Part shown: piece by piece, positions 31,075-42,083 of the stretch
Position numbering within the stretch: position 1 is the stretch's first letter
Layout: every line of letters starts with the position of its first letter
From: Sycon ciliatum
Lineage: Eukaryota > Porifera > Calcarea > Leucosolenida > Sycettidae
Direction of reading: 5' to 3'
Assembly: GCF_964019385.1 (NCBI RefSeq)
Contig: NC_088653.1
Coordinates: forward strand, 14,382,154-14,446,153
DNA: 64,000 bases
Translations under genes and position numbers: made by a program
Notes under the pieces: generated by a model
Told to the model about the DNA's origin: nothing
Database searches by the model: none
The model's input: only the letters and a program-made list of their open reading frames with translations

Positions 31075-31818
31075 ATGTTTGGTCGACAGTCCCGAACTTC
31101 ACAGCTGCAGCCATACTCCAAGGAACCTGAAGGACCTCCTGAGCCTGCTGCGGTACCCCTGGTAGAAGCGCAGCATGATGAGGGCCAGGAGATTGGACCA
31201 GACGACTTCACTGGTCGAGAAGGAAACAACGCTTGGTGTTCCTGCCAAAAATGTGGGGTAATGCAGAGGGCAGTCGATTGCCTTTGCTGTCGAGAGAGCA
31301 CTGGAGCTGTAAGCATTGGCAGCGCTTTGACATGCGTTACACATCACCCCGACTTCCCGCCAGCTTGTCTAAACCAAACTGTTTTGACAATATGCCTCAC
31401 GGCGTATAGAGAATTTCGGGATCCTCGTACTGACATCCATGCAAACAGGTAAGCACTTCGTCCATCGTCACTCTTGCGTGTGGAATGTGACTTTGTTACG
31501 GACATGACTATAATCAGTCTTGCATGTCACGACATTTGCTCCTGTCTATCTATGGCTGTGTGTGCAACAACATTCATGACAAATTTCAATTTTCTTTTTC
31601 AATTGTCGATTTGTATTTTTGCATGTAGGTCACTACGTCTAGCAGCATACAGACAGTATACTTGGTGGGTTCATGGCTACCTAGGACGTGGTGACAGGCG
31701 TGTGATTCCATCGTGCATAGTAACAGCCATTAGAGAAGCTTTTCCAGATCCATCACAGCAGTACAAAGGATTTGAAGATGCCAGAGACGATGAAGAAGAG
31801 CCGTTTTGGCTTGGTTGA
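31075..31818 (+). CDS. Kolobok second gene: P2X7 ballast-like zinc protein (2 exons)
   Basis: Exon 1 runs 31075-31448 (ATG, then donor GTAAGC) and exon 2 runs 31629-31818 (acceptor TGCATGTAG, stop TGA); the phase-2 junction keeps the frame, giving 187 residues. The N-terminus is hydrophilic. It is followed by a Cys cluster WCSCQKCGVM and VDCLCCRE, then CVTHHPDFPPACL, then across the junction RLAAYRQYTWWVHGYLGRG and RRVIPSCIVTAIREAFPDP, then QYKGF. The order and spacing match the cytoplasmic C-terminal ballast region of vertebrate P2X7 (ECLCC, LAYR, PSCCRWRIRKEFP, GQYSGF), which binds zinc and guanine nucleotide. There are no membrane segments, so this is not a channel. Its place between the TIRs makes it transposon cargo or a partner protein. 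Confidence 0.85.
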
Positions 31819-31839
31819 CAGTGCGCTTACAGTCAATAT

Positions 31840-31846
31840 CTGTCTG

Positions 31847-31899
<53 letters not shown>

Positions 31900-31900
31900 C
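31840..31900. repeat. (TC)n microsatellite
   Basis: Near-pure TC run between the two convergent genes of the Kolobok element. Confidence 0.97.
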
Positions 31901-32084
31901 CCCCGTACGCGGACACACATACACACACACATAATTATGTATTTTGAATTCGAGGTGCTGACTGCAGAATATACAATGTACTTAGAATAATATCGTGTCC
32001 AAGAGAGAGACATGAAAGTGATCGAGTGTTAGACTTTTATATGGCGAATTATTGGCTTATTGTTGTTTGAGAAGTGAACGGTGT

Positions 32085-32180
32085 GTAAGATACACACTCG
32101 TACACACACAAGTGCGTACAGCACACACACACACACATACACGCGCGCGCGCACGCACACGCACGCGCACACGCACACAC
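32085..32180. repeat. (AC)n/(GC) microsatellite
   Basis: AC-rich tract with a CGCGCGCG interruption, also between the two convergent genes. Confidence 0.95.
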
Positions 32181-32238
32181 AATTCCTGCACAGCTCACAG
32201 CAAGAGAGAGAAGAGCATGCGGACATGCTGAAGAGCAG

Positions 32239-35155
32239 TCACTGCAGGCGTGACATGTGCTGGGTGATCACGTCTTCCTTTGGAGGACGTGGCACAGTAG
32301 CGATGTTGGCAGGAATGTCCGTTGGGACATCGGGATAGTTGGCAATGCACTCAGGGGTTTTCCCTGATAGAACTGCAGCCTTGGTCTCCATCACATCTTG
32401 CATGAGTCGGTACATGTAAGAAATTGATTTCTTTGAGTATATCTTCCGTGCGACCCAAGCCTTCTTCGCCTTGGGGAAGACCAACTTCCAACGCTCTGTT
32501 CCGTCTGCCTTTCTCGCCTGCTTTCTGCCAACGTTATTATTGTGGTTCAATGCTGCTAGCTGCTGTCTGGCCAACATTCCTGCACAGGTAGAGATCGGTT
32601 GTAAAATGTAAAATTTATTATAAAGTCTTTGTATGAGTTACATGTATACATGTCACGACTGAGTCAAGGTGTTTTTCTTGCATATTAGCCTAAACAATCG
32701 CACGTAGTGATAAGCGTTGTGGTGGTCAAATCACACTTCTTCAGACACCACATTCATAACACATAATTACCTGTGTAGGAGAAATGGATGCGCTTTGGTG
32801 TCCACACCAGCTGATTGGAGTGGAACACCTCCAGGGATCCAGTGTGGCTGAACTCCGTCAGATGCAGCAAGTCGGCCAGAATGGTGCGGTCCGATAAGAT
32901 CTTGATGAGGGCTGCGTGCTGCGCGGATCCACTGGCAAGCCACTATGTGCTCGAATCTTCCGGAAGATCTTCATGGGCGCACTTCACGAACTTAGTGGCG
33001 CCTACCCAGGAGTGCACGTTCGTGATGTGGTGCTGCAGCGACGACCACTTCTCCTGCAGCAGAACCGGATCTCCTGGCGAAGATGAAGCACACCACCAAA
33101 GGTGATTTGCTATGGCAGGAATCCATTTCCTCAGCATCTCCATATCTTTTTTCGTTGTGGCCTTGGTCAGCTTCTTGGAAATGGACTTCGCAAAGTGCCA
33201 GATGTCGAACTGGTGGTTGACCGTTCCGAAGCTGTCCCTCATCATGGCCTTGACCTGCGCACTTCTATCAGTGGCAAACTGAACAATGCTGAAAGGGCTG
33301 TCTTCACATCGGTGAAGAATCCTGCGCAGCCCTTCTCTCTCCATAGTACCACTATTGTTTCCGGTCATAGATACATGCATCAGTTCAAAATCGAAAATCA
33401 AATCCGTGGACTCTTCCATGATGGTGTAGGTGCAGTACTTGGCAGAGTAGCCCGGACTGTCGCATCGACCATCTCCTATGAACTTCAGTGGTTCGTCAGT
33501 AGCCAGTATGTGGAGAGAGCCGACATGATTGCTCCACGCTTTGTTCACGACAGGGCACAACATTTTCCGTTGTATTTCGTAATACACAGACTTGCCCATG
33601 ACACAAAGGTTCAATAGCGACGCGAATAGTGAGAAGGTGTTGTACAGGCAGCCACTGAACAATATTGCAGCAGATAACAGAAGGTTTCCGACGGGTGCAC
33701 GTTGCAGTTTAGGTTGCGACTTCCATTGCACAGTGTGACCTGATACACATACAGCTGTCACGATCAGAAGGGATCCTTGTGTAGTCTTGGATGTTTGTGC
33801 AACTTTCTGGGAAAAAAAAACAGGAAAAGACAAAAACAGCAGACATTTGTGAAATCAACAAGGAAAGTATCCAAGTCGATATTAGAAATTCCATGCCACC
33901 AGGAAGATGCGGCATAAAAAAATACCCTAGAAGATTTGGTCAAAAATTTCTTTCCCATATCATCAGTGTCTAGTTTAAAAAATAATAGCATTGTACTGTG
34001 GTTCACACTATACCTAGTTGTTATACAAATGCAAATACCATTATATGTACAAACAATACTTACCTCACCACATTCCTGACAGCGTTGAAAGAGATTGTCA
34101 AGGTTTTGCTCAAACACTATGAACTTCCTGTCGAACACGGGGTCATAATTCTCATCATCCCCACTCTCCGGCTCACCTGGCTCAAAAACAGAGTCATTAT
34201 CTTCACATGAGCTAGAGGCACCGGTCTCTTCATCGTTAGTGGTGCATGTAGTACATAATGGCGGACATGGACCCTGTAAGATGACAAATTCCAACACCAC
34301 AGACACCAGCAAATCTGCTCAGGATAAATGGATATCAATACCTGACAATACTCAAAACTTTCCAGGTCACACTGTTGAATCCATTATTGAGATGCATAAC
34401 AGCACAAACCTCAGAATCAAGACAATCACAGGAAACCACTAGCAATATTCAGGTAGTTTGCAAGCGTCACTAAACTGACCTGAAGAACAGCTGTACTGCT
34501 ATGTGATTGGGCTGTCTCCTGAACCTCCTCACACTCGACAGACGCAGGCATGGATGTGGTGGAATAGGATGTCCCTGTGCTCGTTGGGCCTGGTCCTCTA
34601 CATTCTCGTGCAGCCTGTGATATTACGAGTACATGTACAATGCACCAGCACAAAAAATAGTGCGCTAACGTTACAACAGAACTAAAGCACAATAATGGAA
34701 ACAAACAAGCAAATTGCACTTACCAGCTCCTCGTCTGATTCCTCCTGCTCGCGTTTTCGCTTGAGGTAAAGTGATTCCTTTCGAGGTGTTGTTTTCGGTG
34801 TGGAACTAGACTTTGCAGACAGACCTGAACTCGCAAATAACGTTGGCACTGCACCCTCCACGAGCTTACGAGGTCGCTTTTTGCCAGACTGGCTCATCGC
34901 TCCGCTAGCCATGAATTCGCTCATCATATCACGCTGAAAGCAGGTCGGTTCAAAGTGGGCTGAACACAAACGATCCCACTTGATTGGCTCAAAGAGCTTG
35001 TGTGTTTTCCCACCGGCGACTCGAGCTGCTCTGCCCATGTTTTTCACCCACGAAAGACGCAACTCATTGTCGTGGGGAAACGTAAACCACGTCAAATTCT
35101 TGCAGGCATCATCCTTCGAATCGTTCGAACAGCCGGGAGCACAGCACCTCGGCAT
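32239..35155 (-). CDS. Kolobok transposase with N-terminal THAP domain (5 exons)
   Basis: Exons on the minus strand are 35155-34724, 34614-34480, 34273-34064, 33806-32771 and 32579-32239, all with GT/AG borders and agreeing phases (0, 0, 0, 1), total ~717 residues. Exon 1 holds a THAP zinc finger: MPRCCAPGCSN, WFTFPHD, W, then LCSAHFEP and AVPTLF. Exons 2-3 are acidic linkers ending CxxC. Exon 4 is the catalytic core: FIGDGRCDSPGYSAKY, FATDRSAQVKAMMRDSFG, HQFDIWHFAKSISKKL, then LTEFSHTGSLEVFHSNQLVW. Exon 5 gives LAALNHNNNVGRKQA. The family excises and inserts the element at TTAA. One in-frame TAG lies at 32943-32945, between EDSST and WLASGS; otherwise the gene is open. Confidence 0.9.
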
Positions 35156-35928
35156 GACCGAGAGGAAATTTGAAGCTGGCACATCGACGACATGAAAGAA
35201 ACAAACTTGACAGCTGCCCTGTAAAGCTTCACCTCGACAGTTTCAGCAGTGTTCCCATTCGAGCTCCGGGAGCGCAATTGAGCTCCTAATCACACGTGAC
35301 GTCATCAAGGCCCCCGCGGAGGAGACAAACTTGGCCCTCCCTGGCTTCATATATCGACTTTTTGGGTCTAGTTTTCGCGATTCCCCATTCCTTGGGGGCC
35401 ATACGAAGCCCTCATGAAGAGAACACACTACCGAAAATATTCCCGGAGTGCCCCTTTAACTTGGAGGTTTTTTGCAGCTTCCTCTGTAGAAAGTAGTTTG
35501 GTGGGTTCTTCTGTTCCCAAAGCATTGCAAAGTACTGAACCAATTCTTTTCGTACAACACCGTATGTTCTTTGCCCTAATTTTGCGTATTTAGGGAACTG
35601 TTTCTTCACTGCATTTGAGCGAAGTAATTTTCTCCAGGACAACCAGTGCCTAGGCCCATTGATGGAAAATTCTCATTTCAGTTTATTCTCTTCTCCTCCA
35701 AACTACCAGCCAAAATAAACAGTTTTGAGGAGACTTGACCTCTAGGCTGAGCAGTTTGTGGTCTCAGAGCTCTAGGCTGAGCAGCTTGTGGTCTCTGAGC
35801 TCTGGTTCCTCGGAGCGTGGTGTCGGCCTTTCAGCTAAATGTGCCGCATTGTACTTCAGTCACACCCGTCTGTTTGAAGGGTTTGCATAGGTGGGCTGAG
35901 ACACGCTAAGTGGGATAATTCTTTTAAA

Positions 35929-36135
35929 AATGTAATTAAAATAGAAGAAATCACATGGAAACGAGTTATGAAGCAACTATCCATGACAGTATCAAGATTA
36001 TAAACAGTCATAAAGTGTGATAACAGGACACAAAACTGGCATGTTACCGAGACACTCAACAACCTGGATAGTTGCTTTATAGCTCGTTCCATGTGATTTC
36101 TTCTATTCTATTTTAATTATATTTATTGGCTCAGT
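35929..36135. repeat. Foldback element, distant member of the hammerhead-linked family
   Basis: The left arm (inverted) and right arm share ATCACATGGAACGAG-type sequence and a central ACACAAAACTG motif. The right end reads TTTATTGGCTCAGTAGCCGG, matching the conserved 3' terminus ATTGGCTCAATACCCGAG of the 43.8-45.0 kb units. No hammerhead in this truncated copy. Confidence 0.65.
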
Positions 36136-36336
36136 AGCCGGTTTAAATGATTTCAAGTGTTTTTAGTTTGCTCCGCCATCCAGCAGAGTGTGTGAGAATA
36201 GCAATATCCTGCAAGCTCAACGTGTGGGAGATAACTTGAACCTATCCACCCCCCCCCCCCTCCCCCGTCCCTATCTCTCCTCTTTGCATGGTGATTCGTT
36301 CACTAAAGCTAATGTCATGCTCTTGTGTACTTACAG

Positions 36337-36366
36337 CCTCGTTGTTTGATGCCTCGCCAAATGTAC
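36337..36366 (+). CDS. Possible microexon of the lectin-like gene
   Basis: The acceptor TGTACTTACAG ends at 36336 and a strong GTAAGT donor begins at 36367. The 30-base exon is phase 1-1, open in that phase (SLFDASPNV), so it would fit between the signal-peptide exon and the 42811 exon without a frameshift. Short exons like this are hard to prove, and it may be chance. Confidence 0.35.
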
Positions 36367-36439
36367 GTAAGTATGATGACTTGACAATGGTAGAAATCAC
36401 CCCACCCCCATGTCACCGTCTTGATCTTTCACTTTTCCT

Positions 36440-36705
36440 TGGCTGAGTTTGGCAGGCGTTTGCCCCATATGGGTTCTTGGGTGCCCGGAACCCCCCTTTT
36501 TTCGCTCAAAATGCAGGATTTTGCTTCATCTTCTGAAATTTTTCCCGCGGGAGTCCCCTCACTGGAACACCCCCCCCTTGAAGGGCACCGGCGCACGCGC
36601 CTCTTTGGTATTGTTTCTTCTCTGTGCCGAGTTTGGCCAGTTGCTTCACAGGGAAACGCAGGGTGACGTTAGTTTTTGACCTATCAGATTTGGGTAGAAA
36701 CTTCC
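36440..36705 (+). repeat. Dispersed repeat, same family as 16557 and right window edge
   Basis: Begins GCAGGCGTTTGCCCCATATG, continuing to a CCCGGAACCCCCCTTTTTTCG-like block. It matches the starts at 16557 and 63963. Leads into the 55-bp satellite. Confidence 0.55.
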
Positions 36706-37310
36706 TCTGTTGGTGGATGCGTTTGATTCCTTCCACCCAGAACTGTAGATTGTAATCTTCTCTGTTGGTGGATGCGTTTGATTCCTTCCACCCAGAACGG
36801 AAGATTGTAATCTTCTCTGTTGGTGGATGCGTTTGATTCCTTCCACCCAGAACTGTAGATTGTAATCTTCTCTGTTGGTGGATGCGTTTGATTCCTTCCA
36901 CCCAGAACGGAAGATTGTAATCTTCTCTGTTGGTGGATGCGTTTGATTCCTTCCACCCAGAACGGAAGATTGTAATCTTCTCTGTTGGTGGATGCGTTTG
37001 ATTCCTTCCACCCAGAACTGTAGATTGTAATCTTCTCTGTTGGTGGATGCGTTTGATTCCTTCCACCCAGAACTGTAGATTGTAATCTTCTCTGTTGGTG
37101 GATGCGTTTGATTCCTTCCACCCAGAACTGTAGATTGTAATCTTCTCTGTTGGTGGATGCGTTTGATTCCTTCCACCCAGAACTGTAGATTGTAATCTTC
37201 TCTGTTGGTGGATGCGTTTGATTCCTTCCACCCAGAACGGAAGATTGTAATCTTCTCTGTTGGTGGATGCGTTTGATTCCTTCCACCCAAAAACGGTAGA
37301 TTGTAATCTT
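36706..37310. repeat. 55-bp satellite, 11 copies
   Basis: Eleven head-to-tail units of exactly 55 bases, starting at 36706 and every 55 bases to 37256. Units differ mainly by AACTG/AACGG and TAG/AAG variants. Because 55 is not a multiple of three, each frame cycles through all three readings. The minus strand has no stop in any of the three, giving overlapping frames of 200-240 codons that are probably not genes. Confidence 0.97.
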
Positions 37311-37397
37311 CTCTAGCGGTGTACTGTATAAGTAGAAATTTTCGTTTGGAATTAACTTTCGCTATATTCGTTTGGAGCCACGAAATATTTATATATA

Positions 37398-39070
37398 TGA
37401 GCCAGGGACTATAGAAACCGCCCTACGACGTTTGATATCAAAATCAAGTTATGACGTTTCAAAGTCACGCGACTCAAAGTTACGCGAAGCGCAGAACTCG
37501 TCACTTTTGTTTTGACAAGACTCAAGAGCTGTCCTCTTGTTAGGTGTTCGGGGAAGGATTCCGAGCTCGAGCGATTGTCGAGTAACTCATGAGGCTCCAC
37601 TTACTGTGATTGATTATGGCAACAACATCTAGTAGACGACGCAGCTCGATTCTGTGTGGAGTCGACTAGTCCCTGATGCGAAGGTGCTTGAACTGGACGA
37701 CGAGAATTTTTACGGATTCAGCGCTGGCACCCGCGAGTCGTCCGCGAGCGATTCCGACGCCGATGCTGACAGCGACGGCGATGATATGCCACCCAGAAGG
37801 AGAAGAAGACGTATGGAGTCACAGCAAGCTCGAGTGCTGCTAGTGTTGTGTCGAAAACGCCAAGCCCCGACAGCTCGGAAATTTCAAACGCGGAGAGTGA
37901 CACCGACTACTCGGAATCGGATGACGAACCAGATACCCCCGCACCTGAGCCACCGACGACGGAGCAGGTGAAGCGTGGTCTCCTCGGACATACGCGATGG
38001 GATCGAGAGAGGCTGTGGATGCAAGTCGAAGAATCATTGGAAAGTCATCCCAGAGCAGCAGCTCGAGGACTACATATTTGAAGTCTCTAAACTGCGAGAA
38101 TCGAAAAAGCGCTTCAACAGTTCAAGCAGTTTGTTCTGGGCGCACTGACTGGAAGCATGCGAAAGTCGATGACTGGCGGTGGTGATCGACCTTTCTATTT
38201 CCGCTATCATGTACGTGGTTACGAGTTGTGCAAAGACGTGTTCATGGCAGTTCCTGCTGTTGGAAGTCCTGTAATGAAGCGCCTTCAAAAAAAGCAAACA
38301 AAGGAGTCGTTCAACTGGCACAACATGGCTTGACTGGGAGAACACCAGAGCACTTGGCCATTTCAGCAGACATGGAGCAGGATGTAGTGCAGTTTATTTA
38401 GTCATAATTATGCTAAAATGTACGGTCTACGTCAACCTGCAGCGGAGCGAGGTCGTGCTGAGGACCCTCCAGTATACTTACCAGCATCCGAGAACAAGAA
38501 GTCTGCATACAACATCTACACCAAGACCGTCACACAGTATTCGCCTGTTCATTACAGGTCATTTTGCCACATTTGGAGGAGACAGGCAGCACATATCAAA
38601 GTGATGAAGCCAAGGACAGACGTATGCGCATTGTGTCACAATTTGTGTGACAATCTGTGGTACAAAATTCGTGTCGCCCGTACAGAGGAAGAGACGGAAT
38701 GTAGTGTCCAGGCGCTGCGTTCGCACACATCGCTAGCACAAGAGGAGCGGCAGTACTACCGAGATTTAGTGGACGGCGCGCAGGCGTCACTGGATGAAGC
38801 TGAGGGCATAGTTCACTATACATTTGAACTGCCTAACTAGCAAGAATGAAGATATACAAAGAACATTACATACTGCGTACATAAAAAATAATTTGCTCTA
38901 TATCGCTCAATTGATATGCCATTATTAAATAGTTGGTTAGGCACATTTTACCATCGCAGATCAACTTGAAATTTTGTTTGAGCACATTACCATACCATAC
39001 CAACATTTTGAGAGAAAAAAAAAATTTCTCCAAAAAGTGCCATAGGGTGGTTTCTGTAGTCCCTGGCTCA
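37398..39070. mobile_element. DNA transposon with AGCCAGGGACTA termini
   Basis: Inverted termini TGAGCCAGGGACTATAGAAA and its partner at 39043-39070, ~27 bp. Both are in TATAT-rich DNA, so the target duplication (ATAT or TA) is ambiguous. The plus strand encodes broken pieces of one long protein (see 37680-38840). The superfamily was not identified. Confidence 0.75.
37680..38840 (+). pseudogene. Transposase-like protein relic inside the AGCCAGGGACTA element
   Basis: Pieces appear in different frames. First an acidic/basic N-terminus (SDSDADADSDGDDMPPRRRR). Then RPFYFRYHVRGYELCKDVFM, then NKKSAYNIYTKTV, then FCHIWRRQAAHIKVMKPRTD with VCALCHNL, and a helical EERQYYRDLVDGAQASLDEA end closing at 38840. 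The xMKPRTDxCxxC signature occurs in many uncharacterised invertebrate proteins that I associate with transposons. That is recollection, not a search. At least two frame changes separate the pieces. Confidence 0.55.
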
Positions 39071-39155
39071 TATTTATAATATATTTATATTTATCACTCT
39101 CTTATTATTGACCCCCACAGAAACTTGATCTCTAAGCGGTCAAATATCGGCATTA

Positions 39156-39539
39156 GGGAGGTTCCGGAGGACGTTTTTTCGAGCCAAAATCCGTGGAGGC
39201 GCTACGAAATTTTTATACGTCGTTTTCGAGCAGAGAAATGTTCCGGGGTACGTAACTTATGTGTTTGCCGTCATTGCCTAGGTTACGATCGCAAACACGT
39301 CACATTCCCGCGCTATGCCTTTCTATTTTGAAAATTGGTACCGAAATCAAAACTTCCCGCGAAAAATCGAAAAAATCTTTCTGCACCCGATGACGCAAAA
39401 TCTCCATACGAAACATGGTTCGTATGAAAGCCAGTCCACACGGATTCTCCGTGCCGAAAAATCGTATGGAGCACGCCTGGAAAAAATCCGTAGCGCCCAC
39501 ACGGATTTTGGCACGGAAAATCGTACCCCGGAACCTCTC
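39156..39539. mobile_element. TA-flanked MITE, GAGGTTCC family
   Basis: Starts GGGAGGTTCCGG and ends CCGGAACCTCTC, with TA at 39154-39155 and 39540-39541. Arms continue with CCAAAATCCGTG and GGCGCTACG in both orientations. The outer AGRGAGGTTC matches the MITE at 25019-25280. Confidence 0.88.
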
Positions 39540-39854
39540 TATTTATTACATGTCAGGTGACCGTTTCCAGGTCTACAGCCAATCAGCGACCAGATAGAGC
39601 GGGCAATATTCCTCCATACAAGCTCGCTCAGGCGGTCCAATATTACACGATATTGCCGGCATTTGACCCCATACACACTGCACACATACACATACAAGTA
39701 GGCGCGCATGGAGATGTAATACCAGTTGGATACATGTGCCTCGTAGTTTTCCGTAGTACCACTGTACCATGATGCCGAATTCCACGTGTGAAGGCAGTGT
39801 ACGTTGATGAGTACATCAAATTAGGGAAGTATGCATGTAATAAATGTGTTATCA

Positions 39855-39950
39855 GCCTCGTAGTACGGGCAATACCGGCTACGATATCTGCCCTCACGGC
39901 TGACGCCGTTAACACAGATATCGGCTGGTATTGCCCGTACTACGAGGCTA
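39855..39950. repeat. Hairpin GCCTCGTAGTACGGGCAATAC
   Basis: Left arm GCCTCGTAGTACGGGCAATA (about 39855) and its inverse ending at about 39950, with CAGATATCG/CGATATCTG further in. A ~95-bp foldback, perhaps a very small MITE, next to the TTAA element. Confidence 0.75.
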
Positions 39951-39955
39951 ATTAA

Positions 39956-40704
39956 GCCTAGTTCACATTCGACGGGGCGCGACGAGACGCGACGGGACGC
40001 GACGTAAGGATCGATGGGAAGCGACGGGACGGTCTGACGGCGTCCAATGTGAACACCAGGAACGGGAACGCAACCGTTCTACCGTACAGATCGGGAAGCG
40101 ACGGGAAGAGTTGGATCGATCCAACTTTTCACACCGTAGACGGGCGTAGACGGGGACGCAAGCGTACAAAACGGCTGCAATTCGAGTGTGAACAGGAGAC
40201 GGCGTCGTGCGCCGACTACTCCCGATTCGTACTTGGATATTTTTAGCATTTCGAACACTGCGCTTCCCATGATAACTAGCAGAATGGCTAGCACGACTTG
40301 AGTTGAATTTTAGCAACATAAGACCTCATGTCACTTATTGTATTTAGGGATAGTTCAGAAGCGTGACAGACGAACTATTCTATCATTTCCTGGGGCTATT
40401 ATTTGAATGCCACAATTTTCAGGGCTAATTTTTTGATATTCATGAAAAACTGGTATTGTGAACTTTATTCTGCTTCTTTCAAGGAGGAATAATTGAAAAG
40501 AAGTCCCGAAAAACGAGAAATCAGGTCCGAAAGTCACCCCGTCACGGACCGTGCATTATGACTCGCGCCGTTCGACGTTGAACGTCGCAACGACTGCTGC
40601 ATGTCGTGTCGTACGAATCGTACAGGATTTTACAGCTCACCCCAGCCCTCCCGACAAACCCTAACGTCCCGTACCGTCGGCGTTGCGTCGAATGTGAACT
40701 AGGC
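39956..40704. mobile_element. TTAA-flanked non-autonomous DNA element
   Basis: Starts GCCTAGTTCACATTCGACG and ends with the exact inverse (CGTCGAATGTGAACTAGGC), flanked by TTAA at 39952-39955 and 40705-40708. The 749-bp interior is rich in CGACGGGACGCGAC-type direct repeats near both ends and has no gene. TTAA target suggests piggyBac- or Kolobok-type mobilisation; the TIR differs from the Kolobok copy at 30845. Confidence 0.88.
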
Positions 40705-40708
40705 TTAA

Positions 40709-41079
40709 CACATACATATTGACCGCTTGTATTGACCACTTATTATTGACAACTTAGCCCGAGGACTTAGAACTTTCTCCTCAACTTAGAAAAAATCAGA
40801 ACTGAAAGAAGAAAAATCTGAAGCCAAATGTTGGGAGTTGAACTCATACTGTCAGATTCTCAGTCAAAGAACTTGGGGAACATACTACAAGTGACAACTG
40901 AAAACTTCTGTTTACAGAGAAGTAATGTCCAATGTAAACAGCATACGTACATACTATGTACTATTACAATAGTATTCATTTCTTCCTATAAACACAGATA
41001 TTAAGAGTTTAGGTATGCTATGTCATGATGAATCTATTATTGCCCTCATAATTGTGCAATAATAGATACTTATTACAAC
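40709..41079. other. No gene recognised
   Basis: AT-rich; nothing seen. Confidence 0.45.
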
Positions 41080-41265
41080 ATCTCAAGACTCGGTGGAAAC
41101 ACCGGCCAATGTGAAGAGAGTGGGTGATTGCCAACCACGGCGATTAATAAAAGTAAGAGGAGGGAAATAGAAAGAATAGCAAATTGAACAGCAACAACAA
41201 CTCTGTAAAGAAAGATAATGTCTACTAAAAACAGTGAAAAACAGAGAGACGCAAAGGACATGTGG
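41080..41265 (-). repeat. LINE 3' end, same family as 12050-12955
   Basis: Contains AACACCGGCCAATGTGAAGAG and GCCAACCACGG, matching 12080-12140. A severely 5'-truncated minus-strand copy. Confidence 0.7.
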
Positions 41266-41345
41266 ATAATGAGCTATTTATGTCGTAGTAAATAAGGGGC
41301 AGGGCGGATCTTATACAGGCGAATAAGTAAAGTTTGTTCCAAACT

Positions 41346-41685
41346 AGGGACGTTTAGGAATGCGAAAATTCTAACTTTTGGTGGTGGTGATATTTCGCGA
41401 AAATCTGTTTCGAAAAAGAAAACTTGTGAGGTTTAGCAATGCGAAATGACTTTTTCTCGAAGTCATTTGAATCTTATAGTACCGTACCATATATGCAGCT
41501 CAGTCTCAAGCAGGGGGCTGTAAAATTCTTACTCCCTGTAGTCAGATTCGCACCGAGAAAAGAGAAAGTTACTTTCGCAAATCACTGCATCTTTGCGTCC
41601 AAGTTTTCGAAGTTTCGAGCTTTTTTTCTGTACTCATTCCTAGATTCGAATTCTCTTTCGAACTTTCTGCATTGCTAAACGTCCT
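41346..41685. mobile_element. TA-flanked MITE, GGGACGTTTAG family
   Basis: Starts GGGACGTTTAGGAATGCGAAA, right end CATTGCTAAACGTCCT, TA at 41344-41345 and 41686-41687. Interior is rich in TTCGAA-type palindromes. Confidence 0.85.
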
Positions 41686-41937
41686 TACTATTAAAAGTAT
41701 TCTTTTCTGAACATTGGGGGTGACAGATCTCGACCAAAACGAAATTTAGTACGTAACAAGCCTGTTCGGATGGAGTGATATAAGGAAAGATTTTCTGCAC
41801 GAAAATTTGTAGATTTGTAGAAGTCGGTAGAAGTTGATTTAGACCCAGAAGTTCTTGTTCGCTAAGTAATGCAATAAAGCTGATTTGCAACAAAATTTAT
41901 ATCGTACTATGGGTATTGCGAAATGGGCTCCTTTGTG

Positions 41938-41941
41938 TGAG

Positions 41942-41973
<32 letters not shown>

Positions 41974-42000
41974 CATGTGTGTGTACACACGCACATGTGT

Positions 42001-42066
<66 letters not shown>
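41938..42066 (+). repeat. (TG)n microsatellite before a pseudo-exon
   Basis: Long TG run, ending 17 bases before an exon-like copy of the start of the 42811 exon. Confidence 0.97.
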
Positions 42067-42083
42067 CATTTCGTACCAAACAG

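Larger units (their letters stand above)
30845..35455. mobile_element. Kolobok DNA transposon with two convergent genes
   Basis: Flanked by TTAA on both sides (30841-30844 and 35456-35459), the target duplication of Kolobok and piggyBac. Terminal inverted repeats of ~170 bp start AGGGGCACTCCGGGAATA and include CGAAAACTAGACCCAAAAAG. The 4.6-kb body holds a minus-strand THAP/transposase gene (35155-32239) and a plus-strand gene with a P2X7-type ballast-like domain (31075-31818). Microsatellites fill the gap between their 3' ends. The TIRs are very similar to each other, so the insertion is fairly young. It looks whole except for one stop in the transposase. Confidence 0.93.

Noticed and set aside
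31075-31818. A genuine P2X receptor gene
   Set aside because: No transmembrane segments or ligand-binding ectodomain, and the gene lies inside transposon TIRs; only the ballast-like domain is present.
36506-37290. Three overlapping 200-240-codon minus-strand ORFs
   Set aside because: They are the three readings of the 55-bp satellite, not genes.
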